DNA of 11,701 nt from an uncultured Coprococcus sp. Lineage in GTDB: Bacteria > Bacillota_A > Clostridia > Lachnospirales > Lachnospiraceae. The notes under the pieces are model-generated. The model had not been told where the DNA came from. It searched no databases and worked only from the letters and a program-made list of their open reading frames with translations. Position 1 is the stretch's first letter; every line of letters starts with the position of its first letter. Made by a program: the position numbers and the translations under genes. Shown one piece after another: positions 1 to 6,793 of the stretch. The DNA is taken from NCBI GenBank assembly GCA_900767685.1, contig CAAGAB010000347.1, positions 1-11,701 on the forward strand. The letters are read 5' to 3'.

Positions 1-3000
1 ATTCTCAAAAATGGCGGCAAGAAAAAAGAGGCAGAGACTACAAAAAGCCAACACAAAACTTTGTCCAAGGAGGAGCTTGAGCGCATTGAAGCAAAACGAC
101 GCCGTAAGAGAGAGGAAGCTCTCGGTATCGTGAGAGAAGATGAGCCGGATACACCTGATGAGGATGAGAAAAAGGTTGAAGTCCAGACAGAGGGAGATGG
201 ACAGAAGCCTGTTAATAAAGAGGAAAAGAAGAAAGATGGTCCGGCACCGAAACTTAGTTTGAATCTTGGCGGTGTTGCAGATGATGAACAAGGTGGCGGT
301 CTTGGTGGACTAGGCGGCGGTCTTGGAAGCAAAACAGAAGGCGGACTAGGCGGCGGTCTTGGTGGACTAGGCGGCGGTCTTGGAATCAAACCGGAAGGCG
401 GACTAGGCGGCGGTCTCGGAAACAAGCCGGAAGGTGGACTAGGCGGCGGTCTTGGAATCAAACCGGAAGGCGGACTAGGCGGCGGTCTCGGAAGCAAGCC
501 GGAAGGCGGACTAGGCGGCGGTCTTGGCAGCCTGAATAATGGCACAGTAAAGTCGAAGGGTGGAGATAATATTGTTCTCACTGACGATGAGACTGAGAGT
601 GCAGAGGAAGATACTCTTGAATGGGTAGAAAATAAGGATGCCAAGGTCAAAAAAGTTAAATCTCCAAAGAATGGCAGCGATGCCAACGGAGACCTTTTCA
701 GCATCCTGCCAGATAGAAATAAGCAGAATTCATCAGGCGAGTCATTATATGACTTTGATGACGGCGATGATGATGAAGATTTCCTTGGCGCAGGAATAAA
801 GAATCTATCAAATATTGATGAAGAGAGCCCTGAAGAGGCAGCAAAGAGGAAAGAAGCAGAAGAAGCAAAGAAGAAAGCTGAAGAAGAGGCAAAGAAGAAG
901 GCTGAAGAAGAGGCAAAGAAAAAAGCCGAAGAAGAAGCCAAGAGGAAAGCTGAAGAGGAGAAGAAACGCAAAGAGGCTGAGGAGGCAAGAAAGAAGGCTG
1001 CAGCTGAGAAGGCTAGGGCTGAGGCTGAAGCAAAGAAACAGAAGGCTATAGATGACGCCAGAAAGAATGCCGAGGAAGCAAAAAAACATGCGGAAACATC
1101 AAGAAAGACTATTGAAGAGTGTGAGAAGACTAAGAAGGATCTAGAGAAGCAGCTTGAAGAGTTCAAGACCAAGAAGGACAGTTATGACGCCAAAATGGCA
1201 CAGGAAGCTGATGCCAAGAAGAAGAATGATGCTGAGCTCCTTGAACGTGAAGAAAAAGAGCTTAAAGAGACTGTAGAAAAGCTCAAGAAAGAGATTGCAG
1301 ATAGCAACGAGAAGGCAAAGAAGGAATCTGATAAGATACTCAGTGAGAGTGATCCTGATGCATATAAGAATAGCATTATCACTGAGGCTCAGACTGTTGC
1401 AGATAAAGCTATAAAGGCTCTTGCTGAGACAAAGAAGAACAATATTGACAAGAGTGCTGCTGAATTCAAGAAAGCTGCGGATGAGGATAAAAAGAAACTT
1501 GCAGATATTGAGACTGAAAAGAAGAAGGCTCTTGACGCTGCAAAGAAGAAACGCACAGATGAAGAAGCCAGGGCTGCTAAGATAATTAAGGCTGCGGAAG
1601 AAGATAAGACCAAGGCAGGTACTATATTTAGTGAGTCAAAGAAAGCAGAGGAAGAGGCTGATGCAAATCTCAAGAACACAACTGAGATGGAAGAAAAGTC
1701 TCAGAAGACTCTTGATGATCTGAATAAGAAACTTGTAGATTCTGAAAAGTCTATCAAGAATGCCAAGAATAGCAAGAACGATGCTAATACCAAACTTGCA
1801 ATTCAGAAAGAAGAGTTAAAGAAAGCGGAGAAGGCTGAAGAGGAAGCTGCAAAGGCTCTTGAGAAGGCTAAGAAGATAAAAGCGGATGTTCAGAAGAAGA
1901 TCGCTGATAGCGAGGAGTTTATAAAGAAAACAACTGAGTCTATCAAGTCTGCTGAAGAAGATAATAAGAAGATATCTGCAGATGTCGCTGCTGCGAAGAA
2001 AGAGAATGAATCATTTAAGACTGCAAAGACAGAAGCTCAGGATGCACTTAATCAGGCTAAGAAGTCTCTTGTAGAGGCTGAGGATCTGCTTGCGAAGGCA
2101 GAAGCGTCTGCAGAAGAAGCTGAACAGATTGTTGAAGAGGCAAAGATATCAGAGGAAGTTGAAATTCAGAATGCTGAGAGTCAGGCTAAGCAGAAAACAG
2201 ATAAGATTAGTGCGGATGCCAAGCTCCGTGAAGCTAAGCATGAGGCATATATTGCATCAGAGGATGAAAAGTACGCTAATGCCGAGGCTGGGGAACTTGA
2301 GAAGGTTCAGACTGCAGCTATAAAAGCTGAAAAAGATGCCGTAGATATGAAGAACAAGGCTGAAGCGGATGCAAAGAAACTTCTTGATGATGCCAAGAAA
2401 AAAGAGTCTGATATAAAGAATAAAATATCAGAGCTTAAGACAGAACAGGCTGAGAGAGTAGTTGCAAGAAAAGAGGCTGCAAAGCAGGCAAAGGCTGATG
2501 CTGAGGAGAAAAAGAAGAAGGATTTGTCTGCAATAGATAAGGCTGAGGCAGATGTAAAGAAACAGCTTGATGACATAAAGAGCAAGGCGAGCGCAGCTGC
2601 AAAGGTTCTCGAAAAGGCGATAAAGAGAGAAGAGGAATACAGAAAGCAGGAGGAGCTTCTTAAGGAGGGCAAGATTGAGGAAGCTGCGAATGTTATTACT
2701 CAGGATGAAGAGGCAACGATGGCAGCATCTATCAGCGAAGCTGTTGCTGCAAGACGTAAGTCACTTCCTGCAGAGGCTAAGTATCTGTATAAGTATCTTG
2801 GAGTAGAACCGGCTGGTGCTCAGATCGTTAATGTTTTGCAGACACTTAAGGTTGATCCTAAGAGATCAAAAAATATTGTAATACTTGGACAGCATGGATT
2901 TGGACTTACAGCGATCGGTGAAGATTTTGCAAAATTCTATTATGATATGGGAATCTGTAAATCGGAGGCTAAGGCTAAGGTAAAGGCTAAGGTAATCAAT

Positions 3001-3447
3001 AGCGGAAAACTTGCTGGTGCTGTAGCTAAACTGAAAGGTGGATGCCTTATAATTGAAAGTGCTGGACTTATAACTCCAGATAGATTTAAAGAGATGGTTG
3101 ATATGTGTGCTCCTGATAAGAATGATATAAAGATCATACTTACAGGAGAAAAGACCGCACTCAGCAATATGCTTGCAACTAATATGACTCAGGCCAGATC
3201 ATTCAATAACCGTATATATTTTGATCAGATTAACGAAAATGGCATGGTTAATGTTGCAGAGTGTTATGCTGATGAGAAGGGCTTCAAGCTTGAAAGTGGT
3301 GCAGATTCGGCTATAAAGAATCTTCTTATGGGAATGGAATCGGGTAATGTAGACAGACTTCTTGGTGCTATGGATGATGCTATGAAGAAGGCTGAGACTA
3401 GAGATCCGATAGATAAAAAAATTCTCAAGAAAGAGTTAGTACAGTAA
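1..3447 (+). CDS. Large Gly-repeat / charged coiled-coil protein with degenerate AAA+-like C-terminal domain (5' partial)
   Basis: No named gene is recognised. The frame is open from base 1, and the first in-frame alternative start (TTG at 61) has no Shine-Dalgarno site, so the true start is probably upstream; 1148 residues are visible (numbered here from base 1). Order of parts: a Lys/Arg/Glu-rich start; a Gly/Leu-rich tandem repeat at about 98-176; an acidic linker including 251-260 (Asp/Glu-rich); a period-8 AKKKAEEE helix at about 290-320 inside a longer charged helix; an Ala/Glu/Lys coiled coil to about 900; a globular domain at about 921-1148. The last part resembles a CbxX/SpoVK-like AAA+ core: GQHGFGLT at 963-970 sits where Walker A should be, with Leu969 for Lys, and GGCLIIES at 1013-1020 where Walker B should be, with Glu-Ser for Asp-Glu. 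No signal peptide or membrane segment is visible, so it is probably cytoplasmic. A scaffold or filament-like role is inference; the reading frame itself is certain. Confidence 0.9.
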   Translation: MLKNGGKKKEAETTKSQHKTLSKEELERIEAKRRRKREEALGIVREDEPDTPDEDEKKVEVQTEGDGQKPVNKEEKKKDGPAPKLSLNLGGVADDEQGGGLGGLGGGLGSKTEGGLGGGLGGLGGGLGIKPEGGLGGGLGNKPEGGLGGGLGIKPEGGLGGGLGSKPEGGLGGGLGSLNNGTVKSKGGDNIVLTDDETESAEEDTLEWVENKDAKVKKVKSPKNGSDANGDLFSILPDRNKQNSSGESLYDFDDGDDDEDFLGAGIKNLSNIDEESPEEAAKRKEAEEAKKKAEEEAKKKAEEEAKKKAEEEAKRKAEEEKKRKEAEEARKKAAAEKARAEAEAKKQKAIDDARKNAEEAKKHAETSRKTIEECEKTKKDLEKQLEEFKTKKDSYDAKMAQEADAKKKNDAELLEREEKELKETVEKLKKEIADSNEKAKKESDKILSESDPDAYKNSIITEAQTVADKAIKALAETKKNNIDKSAAEFKKAADEDKKKLADIETEKKKALDAAKKKRTDEEARAAKIIKAAEEDKTKAGTIFSESKKAEEEADANLKNTTEMEEKSQKTLDDLNKKLVDSEKSIKNAKNSKNDANTKLAIQKEELKKAEKAEEEAAKALEKAKKIKADVQKKIADSEEFIKKTTESIKSAEEDNKKISADVAAAKKENESFKTAKTEAQDALNQAKKSLVEAEDLLAKAEASAEEAEQIVEEAKISEEVEIQNAESQAKQKTDKISADAKLREAKHEAYIASEDEKYANAEAGELEKVQTAAIKAEKDAVDMKNKAEADAKKLLDDAKKKESDIKNKISELKTEQAERVVARKEAAKQAKADAEEKKKKDLSAIDKAEADVKKQLDDIKSKASAAAKVLEKAIKREEEYRKQEELLKEGKIEEAANVITQDEEATMAASISEAVAARRKSLPAEAKYLYKYLGVEPAGAQIVNVLQTLKVDPKRSKNIVILGQHGFGLTAIGEDFAKFYYDMGICKSEAKAKVKAKVINSGKLAGAVAKLKGGCLIIESAGLITPDRFKEMVDMCAPDKNDIKIILTGEKTALSNMLATNMTQARSFNNRIYFDQINENGMVNVAECYADEKGFKLESGADSAIKNLLMGMESGNVDRLLGAMDDAMKKAETRDPIDKKILKKELVQ
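292..528 (+). repeat. In-frame tandem repeat encoding GGLGGGLG-x-KPE units
   Basis: The basic unit is 36 nt (12 residues, GGLGGGLG followed by Ser/Ile/Asn-Lys-Pro/Thr-Glu), with irregular shorter GGLG insertions at the left end. A higher-order unit of 72 nt is also visible: bases 379-450 and 451-522 differ at only two positions (422/494 and 435/507). The near identity at DNA level points to recent duplication by slippage or recombination rather than old divergent repeats. Because every unit is a multiple of 3 nt, changes in copy number keep the frame. The stretch is much more GC-rich than the rest of the gene. A flexible, low-complexity linker is the likely protein-level result. Confidence 0.93.
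868..960 (+). repeat. 24-nt coding repeat giving AKKKAEEE period-8 helix
   Basis: Four consecutive 24-nt units (868-891, 892-915, 916-939, 940-960 with the last shortened) encode variants of Lys-Lys-Lys-Ala-Glu-Glu-Glu-Ala. The period is eight, not seven, and blocks of Lys alternate with blocks of Glu at i to i+4 spacing. This pattern is typical of single stable alpha-helices (ER/K-type) and of TolA- or IF2-like charged helices rather than of a classical heptad coiled coil. The codons vary between units (gcc/gca, aaa/aag), so the repeat is older than the glycine repeat upstream. Confidence 0.8.
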
Positions 3448-3468
3448 AAACTTACAAATGGATATACA

Positions 3469-3491
3469 GTCACTAAAGGCTGTCACTAAAG
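3469..3491 (+). repeat. 10-bp direct repeat GTCACTAAAG upstream of the mreB-like promoter
   Basis: Two exact copies of GTCACTAAAG lie at 3469-3478 and 3482-3491, 13 bp start to start, just upstream of the -35 box at 3503. The position would suit an activator or regulator site. Two copies 13 bp apart could also arise by a small local duplication. No regulator is identified. Confidence 0.35.
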
Positions 3492-3502
3492 ATAGAAATT
3501 TG

Positions 3503-3531
3503 TTGAAAAATAATATGCCAGTGCTTATAAT
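3503..3531 (+). promoter_or_regulatory. Sigma-A-type promoter for the mreB-like gene
   Basis: TTGAAA at 3503-3508 (5 of 6 to the -35 consensus), a 17-bp spacer, and a perfect TATAAT at 3526-3531. The expected transcription start is near 3538, giving a leader of about 43 nt before the ATG at 3581. The -10 box sits in the left arm of the inverted repeat at 3515-3554. The match is seen directly; activity is inferred. Confidence 0.7.
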
Positions 3532-3554
3532 ATCAGTGTTATAAGTACTGGCAT
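3515..3554 (+). terminator. 16-bp inverted repeat overlapping the mreB-like promoter (terminator or operator)
   Basis: The arms 3515-3530 and 3539-3554 pair over 16 bp with a single G-U wobble and an 8-nt loop (3531-3538). It follows the stop of the large upstream gene by 67 nt. The tail TTAATTT after the right arm is only a modest U-tract, so a classical rho-independent terminator is possible but not certain. A transcript starting at the embedded promoter (near 3538) would lack the left arm and could not form the hairpin, whereas read-through from the upstream gene would form it. As DNA, the palindrome around the -10 box could instead be an operator. Confidence 0.55.
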
Positions 3555-3564
3555 TAATTTGTGT

Positions 3565-3572
3565 AAAGGAGA
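3565..3572 (+). promoter_or_regulatory. Ribosome binding site of the mreB-like gene
   Basis: AAAGGAGA lies 8 nt upstream of the ATG at 3581, which fixes that start. Confidence 0.8.
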
Positions 3573-3580
3573 TTTTTTGT

Positions 3581-4573
3581 ATGCTTTCGACTGATATAGG
3601 AGTAGATTTAGGAACATCAAATGTATTGATAAGCGTCAGAGGCAAGGGGGTCGTTGTCAATCAGCCGTCTGTTGTTGCGTATGAAGTTTCCTCGAAAAAA
3701 GTAATAGCGATAGGTACAAAAGCCAAGAAGATGATAGGTAAGACTCCGGAGAATATAGAAGTCGTCAGACCACTTAATAAGGGTGTTATATCCGATTATA
3801 CTATTGCAGAGATTATGCTCAAGGCATTTATAAGAAGTGCTATGGAGAAGAGATCTGGTGTGGGAAGACCACGTATATGTGTTTGTGTTCCAAGCGGTGT
3901 AACGGAGGTGCAGAGAAGGGCAGTTGAAGAGGCAGTATATAAGACTGGAGCGAAGACTGTCTATGTTATGGAAGAACCTCTCGCTGCGGCTGTCGGAGCG
4001 AATGTTGATATTCAGGAAGCTAAGGGTAATATGGTCGTTGATATAGGCGGAGGAACTACTGATATTGCTGTTGTTTCACTGGGGGGAGCTGTGGAGAGTA
4101 GTTCCATCAAGTATGCCGGCGATGATTTTGACAATGCTCTTGTTAAGTATGTCAGGAGAAAATATAACCTGCTTATTGGCGATCAGTCCGCTGAAAAAGC
4201 CAAGATAGCTATAGGTTCTGTTATAGAACGCAAGGACGATATGGAATATGTGATAAAGGGACGTGACCTGATAAAGGGACTTCCGAAGGCAGTGACAATA
4301 ACTGCAAATGAGACGGTGGTTGCATTTGAGGAAACGACTAATCATATTCTCGGAGCTATCCACAATGTTCTCGAGATTGCACCGCCGGAACTGGTAGCGG
4401 ATATTGCTGTGTCAGGAATAGTTCTAACCGGAGGCGGAAGCCTGATATATGGTATGGATACTCTCATAAAAGAGAGGACAGGCATAGAAGCGTACGTCTC
4501 TGAGAAGGCACTTGAGGCTGTAGCACTTGGTGCCGGGATGTCTGTTGTCGTCAACGAAAAGAAAGATGAATAA
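3581..4573 (+). CDS. mreB: MreB/Mbl-family actin-like cell-shape protein
   Basis: This encodes a 330-residue bacterial actin homologue, close to the usual MreB/Mbl length of about 330-350. MreB proteins bind ATP, polymerise under the membrane and guide side-wall peptidoglycan synthesis. Actin-fold motifs are in order: phosphate 1 DIGVDLGTSN at 5-14, the RPLNKGVISDY segment near 62-72, phosphate 2 DIGGGTTD at 154-161, and the adenosine motif GIVLTGGGS at 279-287. The ATG has a good Shine-Dalgarno site. The gene has its own promoter and is followed 6 nt later by ygiQ, so the two are probably co-transcribed. No mreC or mreD follows, so this is not the standard mreBCD locus; it may be an extra paralogue (Mbl- or MreBH-like). 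Family membership is firm; the exact paralogue is not, and the symbol is given in the family sense. Confidence 0.9.
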   Translation: MLSTDIGVDLGTSNVLISVRGKGVVVNQPSVVAYEVSSKKVIAIGTKAKKMIGKTPENIEVVRPLNKGVISDYTIAEIMLKAFIRSAMEKRSGVGRPRICVCVPSGVTEVQRRAVEEAVYKTGAKTVYVMEEPLAAAVGANVDIQEAKGNMVVDIGGGTTDIAVVSLGGAVESSSIKYAGDDFDNALVKYVRRKYNLLIGDQSAEKAKIAIGSVIERKDDMEYVIKGRDLIKGLPKAVTITANETVVAFEETTNHILGAIHNVLEIAPPELVADIAVSGIVLTGGGSLIYGMDTLIKERTGIEAYVSEKALEAVALGAGMSVVVNEKKDE

Positions 4574-4579
4574 GAATTT

Positions 4580-6571
4580 ATGGATAAAAAGTATTTGCCA
4601 ATCTGCATGGATGATATGAGGAAAAGAGGATGGTCACAGGCTGACTTTGTGTTTGTCATAGGTGATGCGTATGTAGACCATCCGTCATTTGGCCCAGCTA
4701 TCATCAGCAGATTGCTTGAAAGATATGGATATAAAGTGTGTATAATAGCCCAGCCTGATTGGAAGAACGACAAAAGCATTGATGTTTTTGGAAAGCCTAG
4801 ACTGGGTTTTTTGGTGTGCGGAGGCAATATGGACTCGATGGTCAACCACTATTCTGTGTCCAAAAAGAGAAGACAGAAGGATGCTTATTCACCGGGCGGA
4901 GAGATGGGACTTAGACCTGATTATGCAACAACCGTGTATTGTAATCTGATAAGAAGAACATATAAGGATGTCCCCATTATAATAGGTGGTATTGAGGCAA
5001 GTCTTAGGAGAATGGCTCATTATGATTACTGGTCAGATAAGCTTAAACATTCAATACTGGTAGATTCCTCTGCCGATATTTTGTCATATGGAATGGGTGA
5101 ACACAGCATGATAGAGATAGTGGAAGCTCTGGATAGCGGAATCAGTGTCAGAGACATCACGTATGTAAGGGGAACATGCTACAGGACTAAGGATATCTCA
5201 GGCGTTCCGGAGGATGCTATCATTCTTCCAGATTATGACAGCCTTATACGTGACAGACTGGAGTATGCCAGGAGCTTTTACACACAGTATATAAATACTG
5301 ATCCGTACTCTGCAAAGACTCTTGTTGAAGGATATGGCAACAGGGGATATGTGGTGCAGAATCCGCCTGCTTACCCACTCACACAGATGGAGATGGATGA
5401 TGTGTATGACCTTCCGTATATGAATAATTATCATCCGGTATATGAGGCAAAAGGAGGAATTCCTGCAATTTCTGAGATTAAATTTAGTCTGACAAGCAAC
5501 AGAGGATGTTTTGGAGGTTGCAGTTTTTGTGCACTTACGTTTCATCAGGGAAGGATTATCCAGACCAGAAGCCATGAATCCTTGATAAGAGAGGCTGAGC
5601 AGATGACTCATGATCCGGACTTCAAAGGATATATACATGATGTAGGAGGTCCAACGGCGAATTTTAGACATAAGTCATGTGCAAAACAGGATAAATATGG
5701 CGTGTGTACAAACAAACAATGCCTTTTTCCAGAGCCGTGCAGGAATCTGAAGGTTGATCACAAAGATTACATTGAACTTCTTAGGAAGCTTGAGGCTATT
5801 CCCGGTGTAAAAAAGGTGTTTATAAGATCGGGAATCAGATTTGATTATGTAATGGCGGACAGCAGTGATGAGTTTCTGAAAGAGTTATGCGAGAAACATA
5901 TAAGTGGACAACTCAGAGTTGCTCCGGAGCATGTATCTGATAATGTTCTTAAGATGATGGGAAAACCGAAAAACAGTGTATATGAGAGCTTTATAGCAAG
6001 ATATCAAAGAGTAAATGATAAAACCGGAAAAAAACAGTTTGTCGTGCCTTATCTGATGTCGTCGCATCCTGGCTCTACGCTTAAAGAAGCAGTGGAACTT
6101 GCGGAGTACGTGCGGGATATAGGATATATGCCGGAACAGGTACAGGACTTTTACCCAACACCATCAACCATCTCTACATGCATGTATTATACAGGAGTCG
6201 ATCCGCGTACGATGCAGCCGGTATACGTGCCGCATAATCCGCATGAGAAAGCAATGCAGAAAGCACTCATGATGTATAGAAAGCCTGAGAATTATGATCT
6301 TGTAAAAGAGGCACTCATAAAAGCTGGAAGACAGGATCTTATCGGTTTTGATAAAAAATGTCTGATAAGACCGAGAAAAATGGAAGTGAAAACCGCAAAG
6401 GACAGAGATCATACATCTGGCAGAAACAATATGTCTAAGAATAATACAAAGTATAATGCCCCCAAATGCAAAAATAATAAAGCTATTGTTTCAAAACACA
6501 GAAAAAATACAGATGATATAAGAAATAAAAGCGAAAATAAAAGTGGGAACAAAAGGCACAAGAGGAAATAA
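4580..6571 (+). CDS. ygiQ: YgiQ-family (UPF0313) radical SAM protein
   Basis: A 663-residue member of the YgiQ radical SAM family, whose reaction and substrate are not established as far as I know. The N-terminal family block is clear ([20 protein letters not shown] near 13-32, then AQPDW). The radical SAM core follows, with C310-x3-C314-x2-C317 to bind the 4Fe-4S cluster that splits S-adenosylmethionine. A second set of cysteines, C367, C376, C381 and C387, lies just after a GGPTANF motif. The last 50 or so residues are Lys/Asn-rich and look disordered, perhaps nucleic-acid binding. The start at 4580 fits the family N-terminus but has no good Shine-Dalgarno sequence. It lies 6 nt after the mreB-like stop, so translational coupling is likely. 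A functional link to the actin-like protein is not implied by sequence. Confidence 0.93.
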   Translation: MDKKYLPICMDDMRKRGWSQADFVFVIGDAYVDHPSFGPAIISRLLERYGYKVCIIAQPDWKNDKSIDVFGKPRLGFLVCGGNMDSMVNHYSVSKKRRQKDAYSPGGEMGLRPDYATTVYCNLIRRTYKDVPIIIGGIEASLRRMAHYDYWSDKLKHSILVDSSADILSYGMGEHSMIEIVEALDSGISVRDITYVRGTCYRTKDISGVPEDAIILPDYDSLIRDRLEYARSFYTQYINTDPYSAKTLVEGYGNRGYVVQNPPAYPLTQMEMDDVYDLPYMNNYHPVYEAKGGIPAISEIKFSLTSNRGCFGGCSFCALTFHQGRIIQTRSHESLIREAEQMTHDPDFKGYIHDVGGPTANFRHKSCAKQDKYGVCTNKQCLFPEPCRNLKVDHKDYIELLRKLEAIPGVKKVFIRSGIRFDYVMADSSDEFLKELCEKHISGQLRVAPEHVSDNVLKMMGKPKNSVYESFIARYQRVNDKTGKKQFVVPYLMSSHPGSTLKEAVELAEYVRDIGYMPEQVQDFYPTPSTISTCMYYTGVDPRTMQPVYVPHNPHEKAMQKALMMYRKPENYDLVKEALIKAGRQDLIGFDKKCLIRPRKMEVKTAKDRDHTSGRNNMSKNNTKYNAPKCKNNKAIVSKHRKNTDDIRNKSENKSGNKRHKRK

Positions 6572-6608
6572 GCCTTATATTGAGATATATTGAACCGTTC
6601 ATTTTTTG

Positions 6609-6637
6609 TTGCGTGGTACATGCTTTTGTGCTAGAAT
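6609..6637 (+). promoter_or_regulatory. Candidate promoter of the butyrate operon
   Basis: TTGCGT at 6609-6614, a 17-bp spacer and TAGAAT at 6632-6637 preceded by TGC (extended -10). It is the best match I found in the 222-bp gap between ygiQ and thl and would give a leader of about 150 nt. The -35 box is only partial and no clear terminator for ygiQ was seen, so this call is moderate. Low-complexity AT-rich sequence fills the rest of the gap. Confidence 0.45.
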
Positions 6638-6646
6638 TATGGCAGA

Positions 6647-6688
6647 TTGTGTGAACCTTTAGATTGTCGTGTACTGTTTTGTGTGAAC
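6647..6688 (+). repeat. Spaced direct repeat TTGTGTGAAC in the thl leader
   Basis: Exact copies of TTGTGTGAAC occur at 6647-6656 and 6679-6688, 32 bp apart (close to three helical turns), just downstream of the candidate promoter. The second copy extends into TTGT-GTGA-ACAA, a short inverted repeat at 6679-6690. The core TGAAC also appears at 6591-6595. Such spacing suits a regulator that binds one face of the helix. It only distantly resembles the Rex (NADH-sensing) consensus, so I do not assign it. Confidence 0.4.
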
Positions 6689-6780
6689 AACGTGAATATA
6701 CAATATATGGCGATCAAAAAGATTTATTATATATGTAGTCTTATGTCACACTAAAATTTTTAAACAATATTTTTTAAAAT

Positions 6781-6785
6781 GGAGG
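6781..6785 (+). promoter_or_regulatory. Ribosome binding site that decides the thl start
   Basis: GGAGG lies 8 nt before the ATG at 6794. An in-frame ATG at 6779 overlaps this site and has no site of its own, so 6794 is chosen as the start. Confidence 0.85.
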
Positions 6786-6793
6786 ATTTGAAA

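Noticed and set aside
61..63. TTG as the start of the large coiled-coil gene
   Set aside because: There is no Shine-Dalgarno sequence before it and the same frame is open with compatible Lys-rich composition back to base 1, so the gene most likely begins outside the window.
698..2672. Several minus-strand and alternate-frame open frames opposite the coiled-coil gene
   Set aside because: They arise because Lys/Glu/Ala codons rarely give stops when read in other frames; products are Phe/Leu/Ser-rich low-complexity with no family match or ribosome site.
3459..3545. A 28-codon open frame between the large gene and the mreB-like gene
   Set aside because: No ribosome binding site, it overlaps the promoter and palindrome, and it is short enough to occur by chance.
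4342..4845. 167-codon minus-strand frame across the mreB-ygiQ junction
   Set aside because: It is antisense to two well-supported genes, and its sequence shows no recognisable domain.
6679..6690. Canonical Rex operator
   Set aside because: Only the outer TTGT/ACAA matches; the inner TAA/TTA bases of the usual 18-bp Rex site are missing.
6779..6793. Upstream ATG of thl adding MEDLK
   Set aside because: This ATG overlaps the GGAGG site that serves the ATG at 6794 and lacks its own site; the added residues are not part of the thiolase N-terminus.
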